Below are positions 1 to 6,271 of a stretch of DNA of 16,026 bases, in pieces (position 1 is the stretch's first letter; the number at the start of each line of letters is the position of its first letter). Under the pieces are notes generated by a model. The model was given only the letters and a program-made list of their open reading frames with translations. It searched no databases and was not told the DNA's origin. A program made the translations under genes and the position numbers. Origin of the DNA: Parcubacteria group bacterium (GTDB lineage: Bacteria > Patescibacteriota > Minisyncoccia > SW-4-49-11); NCBI GenBank assembly GCA_003565105.1, contig PXDG01000115.1, positions 1-16,026 on the forward strand. The letters run 5' to 3'.

Positions 1-2
1 AA

Positions 3-182
3 AATCAAAAACTCCTCGTTGTAGAAGTTGATACCAGAGACACACCTAATCTAGCTACACTTATCGAATCAGTCTCAGCCTTTAGTGATGTTGTTGTAGG
101 TAACCAAGCAATTATCGTTACTTTACAAGAAGACCAACTCTCAGAATTTAGATTCTCTATCAGGCGAGCTTCATTATTTTAG
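3..182 (+). CDS. 3' end of an unrecognised protein gene
   Basis: An open frame enters from the left edge and runs 59 codons to a TAG stop; frames 1 and 2 stop within the first 30 bases. The visible residues begin NQKLLVVEVDTRDTPNLATL and end in a polar, Arg-containing tail FRFSIRRASLF. The pattern reads as beta-strand, helix, beta-strand (QAIIVTLQ), then an amphipathic helix, so it is probably the C-terminal part of a small alpha/beta domain. I do not recognise the family. The gene is convergent with the ribosomal operon, and its transcript should be stopped by the bidirectional terminator 190 bases downstream. Its start and most of its length lie outside the window. Confidence 0.6.
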   Translation, partial: NQKLLVVEVDTRDTPNLATLIESVSAFSDVVVGNQAIIVTLQEDQLSEFRFSIRRASLF

Positions 183-374
183 AAATACTAAAGAAATATT
201 AACTGTGACTCATTATCTTCCTCAAAGTATTTGTCTTATCTTCTGAATTATAAATATATTCTTCTCTTTCATCTAGATACGGAGAAAAATTCAAATGAAA
301 GAGATCTTCAACACTCATCAAATGATTCGGTAGGAACACCATAAAATACAAATCTGTAACCAAAGTATACGTTT
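183..374. other. Intergenic spacer with a doubtful 47-codon minus-strand ORF
   Basis: This spacer lies between the left-edge gene and the terminator after rpsI. It contains one minus-strand ATG frame, 342 down to 199 (47 codons plus TAA, beginning MVFLPNHLMSVEDLF). The frame has no ribosome-binding site, although that is also true of the known genes here. A TATACT sequence at 364-369 could be a -10 box, but no -35 partner is visible. Because the frame lies beyond the terminator of the ribosomal operon it would need its own promoter. It is a possible small protein at best; otherwise I see nothing in the spacer. Confidence 0.2.
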
Positions 375-414
375 CTACTAAAAAAGAGCCGTGTACCTGG
401 CTCTTTTTTAGTAG
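375..414. terminator. Bidirectional intrinsic terminator between convergent genes
   Basis: A perfect 16-bp inverted repeat has left arm CTACTAAAAAAGAGCC (375-390), an 8-nt loop, and right arm 399-414. Because the stem itself carries A6 on one side and T6 on the other, both strands give a GC-containing hairpin core with a U tract. It lies 45 bases after the rpsI stop on the minus strand and serves the left-edge gene on the + strand. Confidence 0.9.
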
Positions 415-458
415 TTAATGAAGAAGCAAACAGAGCTTGTTTAAAGTCCCAGAGCTGA

Positions 459-872
459 CTATCGCTTTGCCCACTGTGGAGCTCGACGTGCTTTTTTGAG
501 TCCTGGTTTCTTTCGCTCTTTTACTCGTGGATCTCGAGTGAGATATCCATTGTCTTTGAGTTGTTTTCGAAGAGTCTCGTCATGCTTTTCAATAGCCCGA
601 GCAAGACCAAGTTGGATAGCATCAGCTTGTCCAGCTACTCCTCCACCATTCACGTGGACAGTGATATCAAATATCTCTGATCCTAAAATAGAAAGAGGCT
701 TTGAAGCAGTCTTTTGATGATCTTCTAAATCAAAATACTTTTCAATTGGATCATCATTAATCAAAAATGAATGAGTCTTCTTAGAAGAAGGGGTAATTCG
801 TACACGAGCTGTTGAAGTCTTGCGTCGTCCTACTCCTTCAAGATAGGTAAGGGGGTTAGATGTGGTAGCCAT
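459..872 (-). CDS. rpsI: 30S ribosomal protein S9
   Basis: S9 is a primary part of the small-subunit head; its long C-terminal tail reaches the P-site tRNA. The 137-residue product is of usual length. It shows the family opening GVGRRKTSTARVRI (residues 13-26), the central GGGVAGQADAIQLGLARAI segment, and the basic RDPRVKERKKPGLKKARRAPQW region. The final residues are AKR, where most bacteria have SKR; the terminal Lys-Arg that contacts tRNA is retained. It is the last gene of the ribosomal operon, 8 bases after the rplM stop, and is followed by a strong terminator. No Shine-Dalgarno precedes the ATG: the AGGAG seen further upstream belongs to the last rplM codons and is too far away. Five of its last six Arg codons are CGA. 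Confidence 0.97.
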   Translation of the reverse strand: MATTSNPLTYLEGVGRRKTSTARVRITPSSKKTHSFLINDDPIEKYFDLEDHQKTASKPLSILGSEIFDITVHVNGGGVAGQADAIQLGLARAIEKHDETLRKQLKDNGYLTRDPRVKERKKPGLKKARRAPQWAKR

Positions 873-880
873 AGATACGA

Positions 881-1243
881 TTAACTTATTTCTCCTTTCT
901 GTAGGACCAATCGGTTTAGCATTCCTGACCGAAGTCGATTCTTTGGAAGCATTCCAAAAATTGCTTTTCGAAGTACTTCAGTAGAGTCCTTCTCCATCAG
1001 TTTATCCATTCGGATTGATCGAATTCCACCTGGATATCCAGTATGTCGATAATAGGTCTTTTGGGTTAATCGCCGTGGATGAATAGACATTTTGTCTATG
1101 TTATACACGATGACTTTCGCCCCCTCGTCTTTATGATACTCAAAAGCTGCTTCATTTTTCCCCATAAGGAGTGAAGCTACATCTGAGGCGAGAGTACCCA
1201 AGCGAATATTTTCTGCATTGATAGTAATTTCTTTCCGCTGCAT
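881..1243 (-). CDS. rplM: 50S ribosomal protein L13
   Basis: L13 is an early-assembly protein of the large subunit that binds 23S rRNA. The product is 120 residues, about 20 shorter than the Escherichia coli protein. It opens directly at the segment leading to the conserved LGTLASDVASLLMGKNEAAF, so the usual N-terminal WYxIDA strand is largely absent. The signature region HTGYPGGIRS and the LRKAIFGMLPKNRLRSGMLNRL helix are intact. The pair rplM-rpsI keeps its universal order. The gene starts 4 bases from the rplQ stop, consistent with co-transcription, and has no Shine-Dalgarno. I cannot exclude a non-ATG start further upstream, but that would overlap rplQ. Confidence 0.96.
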   Translation of the reverse strand: MQRKEITINAENIRLGTLASDVASLLMGKNEAAFEYHKDEGAKVIVYNIDKMSIHPRRLTQKTYYRHTGYPGGIRSIRMDKLMEKDSTEVLRKAIFGMLPKNRLRSGMLNRLVLQKGEIS

Positions 1244-1247
1244 AAAT

Positions 1248-1598
1248 CTACTTGACTAATTCAATAATTGCCATCTTAGACACATCGCTGCGTCGAATCG
1301 GGGCTTTGATAATTCGCGTATATCCTCCAGTTCGAGATTCGTACAATGGAGCGATATCATGGAACAATTTGTTAGTTGCTGTAGGAGTTAACGTCTTGAG
1401 GACTTCTCTTCGTGCAGCTACTGTTCCTTTTTTTGCATGAGTAACCAATCGTTCTACATATGGTCTCAAGGCTTTTGCCTTTGATTCAGTAGTAGTAATG
1501 GCTTCATGGATAATCAGGTCATTAGAGAGGGATCGGAGCAAAGCTCGTCGCTGCGCCCGATTTCTTCCTACCTTGTGGAGCTTATTTCCCTTATTCAT
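1248..1598 (-). CDS. rplQ: 50S ribosomal protein L17
   Basis: L17 sits near the exit of the peptide tunnel of the large subunit. The 116-residue product has the expected VGRNRAQRRALLRSL opening (residues 10-24), the HEAITTTESKAKALRPYVERLVTHAKKG core, and the GGYTRIIKAPIRRSD motif close to the C-terminus. It is slightly shorter than the E. coli protein and lacks any C-terminal extension. It follows rpoA by 32 bases, the widest gap within this operon, and keeps the normal rpoA-rplQ order. Confidence 0.97.
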   Translation of the reverse strand: MNKGNKLHKVGRNRAQRRALLRSLSNDLIIHEAITTTESKAKALRPYVERLVTHAKKGTVAARREVLKTLTPTATNKLFHDIAPLYESRTGGYTRIIKAPIRRSDVSKMAIIELVK

Positions 1599-1630
1599 AC
1601 TTCAACTATTAATTCACTAACTATATTACT

Positions 1631-2563
1631 CTATTCGAGGGTAATCCCGAATTGACTTAATTGTTCTTCGATACTTTGCACAGCTTTTTCTGAAATACCT
1701 TTAATAGCAACAATCTCTTTTCGAGATAGTTGAAGAAGCTGAGCTACATTCTCAAGTCCTTCAGCTTGTAGTGCTTTGATAGTTCGTTGAGCAATTTCAA
1801 GAGTCTCAATTTTAATTTGAGAGGTTTCTACTTCTGGCTCACTTTCTTCTTCCACTACAGCACTGCGCACTTCCACTGGTTCTCCTACAATTGAGGTAAA
1901 CTGTTCAACCAAAATTCGAGCAGAATCCTGAATAGCAGCAAGAGGGCTAATAGTTCCATCAGTAGTAATTGAGAATACAACTCTATTGTAGTTAGTCTTA
2001 TCTCCCACACGCATATCTTGAACATCATATGACACCCGAATAATTGGAGTAAAGACAGAATCAACTGCAATAAGACCGACTTCTTTCTTACTCATTTGAT
2101 GTTCTCCTTTTCGAAAACCATACCCTCGTTCTACAGTAATTTCCATATCAAGGCTAGCCTCGGCATCAGTTAAAGTAAGGATAGGAGCTTCTGGATTAAT
2201 TAAAGAAACACCAGATGGAAGATCTATTTCTGCACCAGTAATAAGCTTAGACCCTCGTGATTTAAGCGTCAAGGTAATTGGCTCTTCGGAATCTACAACA
2301 AATCGAAGAGCTTTAATATTTAAGGTAATATCAACAACATCCTCAAGAATATTTTCTACAGTTGAGAATTCGTGATCAACACCCTTAATTTTATAGTAGG
2401 TAACAGCGGAACCTTCAAGGGAAGAAAGCATTACTCGTCGAAGAGAATTTGCAATGGTAACTCCATATCCAGGGTTTAATGGCTCTATAGAATACACTGC
2501 TTGCTTTGTTGAGATCTCTTCAACTAAAGTAGGAAGTTGCGGAAGAATAATGTGAGTACGCAT
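1631..2563 (-). CDS. rpoA: DNA-directed RNA polymerase subunit alpha
   Basis: Alpha dimerises to nucleate RNA polymerase assembly and contacts promoter DNA and activators through its C-terminal domain. The 310-residue product has the N-terminal dimerisation domain with PGYGVTIANSLRRVMLSS (about residues 31-48) and the insert domain containing VERGYG. An acidic linker (VEEESEPEVE) then leads to a C-terminal helix-hairpin-helix domain from about residue 250. By eye alignment to the E. coli C-terminal domain, the key DNA-contact Arg265 and Lys298 equivalents are kept. The positions of Asn268, Cys269, Gly296, Ser299 and Glu302 read K, A, S, A and S. UP-element recognition may therefore differ. 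The gene lies between rpsD and rplQ, as is usual, with 21- and 32-base spacers. Confidence 0.98.
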   Translation of the reverse strand: MRTHIILPQLPTLVEEISTKQAVYSIEPLNPGYGVTIANSLRRVMLSSLEGSAVTYYKIKGVDHEFSTVENILEDVVDITLNIKALRFVVDSEEPITLTLKSRGSKLITGAEIDLPSGVSLINPEAPILTLTDAEASLDMEITVERGYGFRKGEHQMSKKEVGLIAVDSVFTPIIRVSYDVQDMRVGDKTNYNRVVFSITTDGTISPLAAIQDSARILVEQFTSIVGEPVEVRSAVVEEESEPEVETSQIKIETLEIAQRTIKALQAEGLENVAQLLQLSRKEIVAIKGISEKAVQSIEEQLSQFGITLE

Positions 2564-2584
2564 AGTGTTCGACTTAGTTATGTT

Positions 2585-3187
2585 TTAACGTGAGTAAAAT
2601 TGAACAACAAGAGATAAATTGAAGGCTTGACTCAATTCATCAACCACAGGATCTTTCGTTACGGTTACTGTCCCTTTCTTAGCATCTTTCATCAACCAAC
2701 CAGAAAGTTCAACGTCTTTCATAGCTTCTTTTCGAGCAGCTACAATCTTGGAGGAATTATCTGTAAAAGAAATAACATCACCTTCTTTGACTACATAGGA
2801 AGGAATAGTAAGCTTTTTACCATTCACACAAATATGTCCATGAGATACGAGTTGTCGAGCTTGATCTCTCGTTGCCCCCATAGAGGCACGATAGACAGCA
2901 TTATCGAGGCGACGTTCCAAAAGCTTCAATAGTGCTGTAGGAGTTGGCTCATTCAATCTAAGAGCTTTATTATACGTGTTACGGAATTGCTTTTCTCGCA
3001 ATCCATAGGCATATTTAACTTTTTGCTTCTCCAAAAGTTGTCGTCCATACTCAGACATACCTCCCCGTCTTCGTCGTCCTGGTTGAGAACCAGGTGAAAC
3101 AGCAAGACGAGTGTCTGATACTTTTACTTCTGGGAAAATTCGTTCTCCGAATCTTCGACAAATCTTGACTTTCTTACGATTATACAT
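2585..3187 (-). CDS. rpsD: 30S ribosomal protein S4
   Basis: S4 is a primary 16S rRNA-binding protein that starts assembly of the 5' domain and helps form the mRNA entry channel. In many bacteria it also represses the alpha operon. The 200-residue product has the S4 RNA-binding domain at about residues 91-155 (ERRLDNAVYRASMGATRDQA, then GHICVNGKKLTIPSYVVKEGD). The N-terminal region holds only one cysteine near its start (CRRFGE), so it is the zinc-free form. A PGRRRRGG segment replaces the usual Gly/Lys-rich stretch. It sits between rpsK and rpoA with spacers of about 20 bases. Confidence 0.97.
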   Translation of the reverse strand: MYNRKKVKICRRFGERIFPEVKVSDTRLAVSPGSQPGRRRRGGMSEYGRQLLEKQKVKYAYGLREKQFRNTYNKALRLNEPTPTALLKLLERRLDNAVYRASMGATRDQARQLVSHGHICVNGKKLTIPSYVVKEGDVISFTDNSSKIVAARKEAMKDVELSGWLMKDAKKGTVTVTKDPVVDELSQAFNLSLVVQFYSR

Positions 3188-3205
3188 AACCTATGCGCTC
3201 TAAAT

Positions 3206-3637
3206 TTATACTCTTCGTGGTTTTCGGGCTCGGGTACCATTATGAGGTACAGGGGTCAAATCTTTAATAGACACAATATTTAAACCAGCTGCAGCTAGAC
3301 CTCGAATTGCGGCTTCTCTACCAGAACCGACACCTTTAATAATTACTTTAATGTCTTCTAACCCAGTTTTTCGTACCTTTTCTACTACTGTCTTAGACAC
3401 CATAGTAGCTGCATACGGAGTTGCTTTTTTTGCTCCTTTAAATCCTAAAGATCCTGCGGAACTCCAAGCTAAAGTATTTCCTGACAAATCAGCAAGTGAA
3501 ACCAAAGTATTATTATACGTTGATTGTATATATGCAGTTCCTCGAGAAACCTTCTTTTTTGAGGAAGTTTCTTTTACTCCTGATAATCGGAGACTCGATG
3601 CAGTATCTCCTTTTTGAACAACACGTTTCTTTCCCAT
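3206..3637 (-). CDS. rpsK: 30S ribosomal protein S11
   Basis: S11 forms part of the platform of the small subunit near the E site. The 143-residue product carries the family core from GTAYIQSTYNNTLVSLADL onwards, the GFKGAKKATPYAA segment, and the characteristic C-terminus ending HNGTRARKPRRV. It is about 14 residues longer than the common bacterial length because of a Ser/Lys-rich N-terminal extension. The most upstream ATG gives that extension; no internal ATG lies near the usual start, which supports it. It is co-transcribed with rpsM (21-base gap) and rpsD (18-base gap). Confidence 0.97.
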   Translation of the reverse strand: MGKKRVVQKGDTASSLRLSGVKETSSKKKVSRGTAYIQSTYNNTLVSLADLSGNTLAWSSAGSLGFKGAKKATPYAATMVSKTVVEKVRKTGLEDIKVIIKGVGSGREAAIRGLAAAGLNIVSIKDLTPVPHNGTRARKPRRV

Positions 3638-3658
3638 ATCGTATGTTATCTACTTATA

Positions 3659-4042
3659 CTATGTTTTTTCAACAGTTCGTCGACCACTTCCCATCGTACG
3701 TCGAACATTTCCTCGTACAGTACGTGAGTTTGTCTTAGTACGAGCTTTGATTGGAAGTTTTTTGGTATGACGTGAACCACGGTATGAACCAATTTCTTTC
3801 AACCTCTTAACGTGATTAGCTACTTCTCTTCGCAAATCACCTTCAATGGTAAAGTTTTTCTCAATATAACTCTTCAATGAAGAAATTTCATCTTGAGATA
3901 AATCCTTAGCCTTGCGATAAGGGTTAATACCAACTGCCTTAAGAACAGCTTTTGACCGAGTCAATCCTACACCATAAATATAGGTGAGGGCAACTTCAAT
4001 ATTTTTTGATTCTGGAATTGTAACTCCTGCAATACGTATCAT
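3659..4042 (-). CDS. rpsM: 30S ribosomal protein S13
   Basis: S13 lies in the head of the small subunit and forms bridges to the large subunit; its basic tail approaches the P-site tRNA. The 127-residue product opens with the typical MIRIAGVTIPESKNIEVALT, followed by the helix-two-turn-helix segment IYGVGLTRSKAVLKAVGI. The C-terminal RTKTNSRTVRG motif and an Arg-rich tail close it. It follows rpmJ by 21 bases and precedes rpsK, the conserved order. No Shine-Dalgarno is visible in the short AU-rich spacer. Confidence 0.97.
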   Translation of the reverse strand: MIRIAGVTIPESKNIEVALTYIYGVGLTRSKAVLKAVGINPYRKAKDLSQDEISSLKSYIEKNFTIEGDLRREVANHVKRLKEIGSYRGSRHTKKLPIKARTKTNSRTVRGNVRRTMGSGRRTVEKT

Positions 4043-4063
4043 ATGAGATATATAACTTTAATC

Positions 4064-4177
4064 TTAACCCTGACGCTGTTTGTGACGTGGATTCTCACAA
4101 ATCACCATCACTCGGCCGTGGCGTTTAATAACTTTACATTTTTGACAGATTTTCGTTACGGAAGCTCTAACTTTCAT
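4064..4177 (-). CDS. rpmJ: 50S ribosomal protein L36 (zinc-ribbon form)
   Basis: This 37-codon frame encodes L36, the smallest large-subunit protein, which binds 23S rRNA and helps the late folding of the subunit. Translation gives MKVRASVTKICQKCKVIKRH followed by a short basic tail containing CENPRHKQRQG. The zinc ligands C11, C14, C27 and H32 are all present, so this is the zinc-binding C+ form. Its place between infA (8-base gap) and rpsM is the standard one. The length matches the usual 37 or 38 residues. Confidence 0.95.
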   Translation of the reverse strand: MKVRASVTKICQKCKVIKRHGRVMVICENPRHKQRQG

Positions 4178-4185
4178 AAGTCTAA

Positions 4186-4416
4186 TTAATTTCTTCTGGT
4201 AATACGTCCTTTAGTCAGATTGTATGGGCTAAACTCAACAATCACTTTATCTCCAGGAAGTACTTTAATATAATTCATCCTCATCTTCCCTGAAAGGTGA
4301 GCTTGAGCTTCATACCCCTCTTCGAATTGAACTTTAAAGGTAGTGTTAGGTAATACTTCTAAAACTACACCTTCTTTCTGAATTAGTTGTTTTGAGCTTG
4401 ATTGATCATTGGACAT
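4186..4416 (-). CDS. infA: Translation initiation factor IF-1
   Basis: IF-1 occupies the A site during initiation and acts with IF-2 and IF-3. The 76-residue product is a single S1-like OB fold. It contains the family signatures GVVLEVLPNTTFKVQFEEG and AHLSGKMRMNYIKVLPGDKV, and the end YNLTKGRITRR. A polar nine-residue N-terminal tail, rich in Ser and Gln, precedes the fold. It is the first gene of the ribosomal operon. From the downstream promoter the transcript would carry only about 10 bases ahead of the ATG, so translation would start on an almost leaderless message. Confidence 0.97.
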   Translation of the reverse strand: MSNDQSSSKQLIQKEGVVLEVLPNTTFKVQFEEGYEAQAHLSGKMRMNYIKVLPGDKVIVEFSPYNLTKGRITRRN

Positions 4417-4432
4417 ACAAACTTTGCGAATT

Positions 4433-4462
4433 ATTATAAGCAGTGAAATGCGAACCTGTCAA
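4433..4462 (-). promoter_or_regulatory. Downstream (P2) promoter of the infA ribosomal operon
   Basis: On the minus strand, TTGACA (4457-4462) is followed after 18 bases by TATAAT (4433-4438), both perfect sigma-70-type hexamers. The expected transcription start is near 4426, which leaves a leader of about 10 bases before infA. Confidence 0.85.
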
Positions 4463-4464
4463 GT

Positions 4465-4493
4465 AGTATAAAAGATAATTCAAAGCTTGTCAA
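4465..4493 (-). promoter_or_regulatory. Upstream (P1) promoter of the infA ribosomal operon
   Basis: On the minus strand, TTGACA (4488-4493) is followed after 17 bases by TATACT (4465-4470). Only two bases separate this -10 box from the -35 box of the next promoter, so the two form a tandem pair that cannot both be fully occupied at once. The expected start is near 4457, with a leader of about 40 bases. Confidence 0.8.
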
Positions 4494-4541
4494 CTATCAA
4501 GAGGATCTATGCCTTACTATTATACCTGATATAAAAAGAAA

Positions 4542-4614
4542 AAGCAAAGTATATGCCTTTTTCCCTCATTTATAGTATATTACTTAATCTAGGGAAGGTG
4601 ATATAGCTTTGCTT
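4542..4614. other. Long imperfect hairpin in the infA upstream gap
   Basis: AAGCAAAG (4542-4549) pairs perfectly with CTTTGCTT (4607-4614). Inside it, TATA (4550-4553) lies opposite TATA-type bases, and GCCTT (4555-4559) pairs with AAGGT (4595-4599). CCCT (4563-4566) pairs with AGGG (4591-4594), and a small AGTA/TACT hairpin caps the loop. On the minus strand the hairpin is followed by TTTCTTTTTAT, which resembles a bulged terminator or the 3' end of a small RNA. The minus-strand gene that could use it ends 340 bases earlier, so its role is uncertain. Confidence 0.4.
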
Positions 4615-4966
4615 ACTCTGACTACTGACGAGTTAGATTCTTTTTGGCAACATACAAAAAGTCATCTCTCTTATCAGCAACCATAATTCTCTCCAATCTT
4701 TGGCTGTGCCTATTTATTTTTACAAAGGTGCGGAGATATGTATTTTTCTTTTATGTAGAAAAGGTGTATTTATTTGGTTGTTGATTTACTCTTTTTTAAA
4801 GACTAGCCAGAGAATCCAACCACAAGTTACACCGTTTCTTCTTTTCTTCTTTTTGTCTATGTTCCTTGTGATTGCAATATCAGGCTTATCTCTTGTATCT
4901 ACATTATATCAAAGTTTAAAACGAAGGTACAGCCTGAGTTATCCACATTTTCTACAAGTCAAATAA
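4588..4966 (+). other. Questionable + strand reading frames, possibly a broken gene
   Basis: The gap between infA and the next minus-strand gene holds two overlapping + strand frames. The first is open from 4588 and reads LLTLTTDELDSFWQHTKSHL before a TAA at 4684-4686. The second, in another frame, is open from 4637 to a TAA at 4964-4966. Its best start is a TTG at 4700, giving 88 residues with two hydrophobic segments (about residues 14-33 and 47-67) and a Lys/Arg cluster after the second. The second frame runs 15 bases into the end of the convergent gene. Taken together they could be one gene broken by a frameshift, or chance frames. No promoter or clear family match is visible. Confidence 0.25.
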
Positions 4967-6256
4967 ACTTCCTAGATGATCCATAGTAGCTTGAGATGAA
5001 GCAATAATAATATAATCATTAATATACGTCACATCAATTGAATTAGTAGGTTCAGTATAGTTATAAAAGTAATTTCGTAAAGTACGATTGTTTCGTGTTA
5101 GCACTTCTGAACTATTCATACTTGCATCAATGGGAGCATTTCGTGATGAAGATGATAATGAAAAAGATGATAAGTCTTGAGGTATAGTATCAAGCCAACT
5201 CTCTGTAATTTCTTGAGTGTCTTCTGAAGAATCTAATTGTAAAATAGTTGCTAATTTATAGATACCATCTTGATTATATGCATAGACCCAATAATCTTGA
5301 ACTGAATTCATTACTCGAGCAGGTGTTTGAATTCCAAGCAAATTTTGGTATTGTTCAAAGGTCAGTGGAAGATTGTCAGATCCCGCGAGGGTAACCTCAA
5401 TCAATCGACTACCCTGCTCTGAAAGTTCCGTTAGTATTTCAGTACGGATATTCCCTTCTCCATTCAATGCAACTGTTACTTCAGCTTCGGATATTACCAG
5501 TGGAGTTCCACTCCCAGGAATAAATGACTCATCATCTTCGCCAGGATCAGTTGGGCCAAAAGTATCACCTATATCGTCTTCAAACTCAAAGGAGATATCA
5601 TCATCATCTTGATCTTCTTCGGAAAGATCTAAATCTTCAACTTCTTCTTGCTCAGTACCTGTCCCCAATATATTTAATTGGTCTTCCAATATGTATACAG
5701 ATACACCTACTATAATAAGTATGACCAATACCCCCCCCACAACAAAAGGAGTTTTTGATTTTTTGGGGGTAGGAGCCTGTGATTTTTCAAAAGAAAAATC
5801 TTTTGATTCATCTTCAAGATCTAAGGATATAGTATCAGAAAATGAAGATGTATCATCCAAGGATCTTTTTTGAGATGAACTCTCTATAGTAGAACCAAGA
5901 TTTGATGATGACATCTTAAAGTCATTGTCGTCAAGACGGGAAAAGTCGAGTTCTTTGCTCTCAGGATCCTTAGATTGAGTAGGCTGATCTGAATCAATTG
6001 ACAACCCAGATAATTTACTCTTTTTTTCACTCAATGAAGACTTATCCACATCTCCTGTTACTTGAGGATTCTTTTTCGTTGAATCAAACTCTGAAACATT
6101 CGCTGGTTCTGATGAACGTTCTGCATTCTCACTGAGAAAGTTCCCCGCTTGATGCAATCGATCTTCTGGAGATGAATGTTGAGGCTCCAAAGCATCTTTC
6201 ATAGTAGTAAAGGTGCCAGGAACTCTTTTTTTATCTTGATTTTGTGACTGATCCAT
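4952..6256 (-). CDS. Single-pass membrane protein with disordered cytoplasmic half and acidic linker
   Basis: The family of this 434-residue protein is not recognised. Residues 1-165 are Ser/Asp/Lys-rich and look disordered. After the basic segment TPKKSKTP comes one strongly hydrophobic helix at 171-190 (FVVGGVLVILIIVGVSVYIL). The Lys-rich side predicts the N-terminus to be cytoplasmic. Residues about 200-245 form a very acidic linker that includes a DDDD run. A folded extracytoplasmic domain of about 185 residues follows, with alternating strand-like segments (LVISEAEVTVALNG, RLIEVTLAG, NSIDVTYINDYIIIASS) and no cysteines. The gene begins 15 bases after the pnp stop, so it is probably co-transcribed with rpsO and pnp. 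The start is the only ATG near that stop. Confidence 0.85.
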   Translation of the reverse strand: MDQSQNQDKKRVPGTFTTMKDALEPQHSSPEDRLHQAGNFLSENAERSSEPANVSEFDSTKKNPQVTGDVDKSSLSEKKSKLSGLSIDSDQPTQSKDPESKELDFSRLDDNDFKMSSSNLGSTIESSSQKRSLDDTSSFSDTISLDLEDESKDFSFEKSQAPTPKKSKTPFVVGGVLVILIIVGVSVYILEDQLNILGTGTEQEEVEDLDLSEEDQDDDDISFEFEDDIGDTFGPTDPGEDDESFIPGSGTPLVISEAEVTVALNGEGNIRTEILTELSEQGSRLIEVTLAGSDNLPLTFEQYQNLLGIQTPARVMNSVQDYWVYAYNQDGIYKLATILQLDSSEDTQEITESWLDTIPQDLSSFSLSSSSRNAPIDASMNSSEVLTRNNRTLRNYFYNYTEPTNSIDVTYINDYIIIASSQATMDHLGSLFDL

Positions 6257-6271
6257 ATAAAATAGTTATAT

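Noticed and set aside
4939..6050. A replication origin, from the two DnaA boxes
   Set aside because: The boxes are more than 1 kb apart, one is inside a coding region, there is no cluster or AT-rich unwinding region, and no dnaA, dnaN or rpmH nearby.
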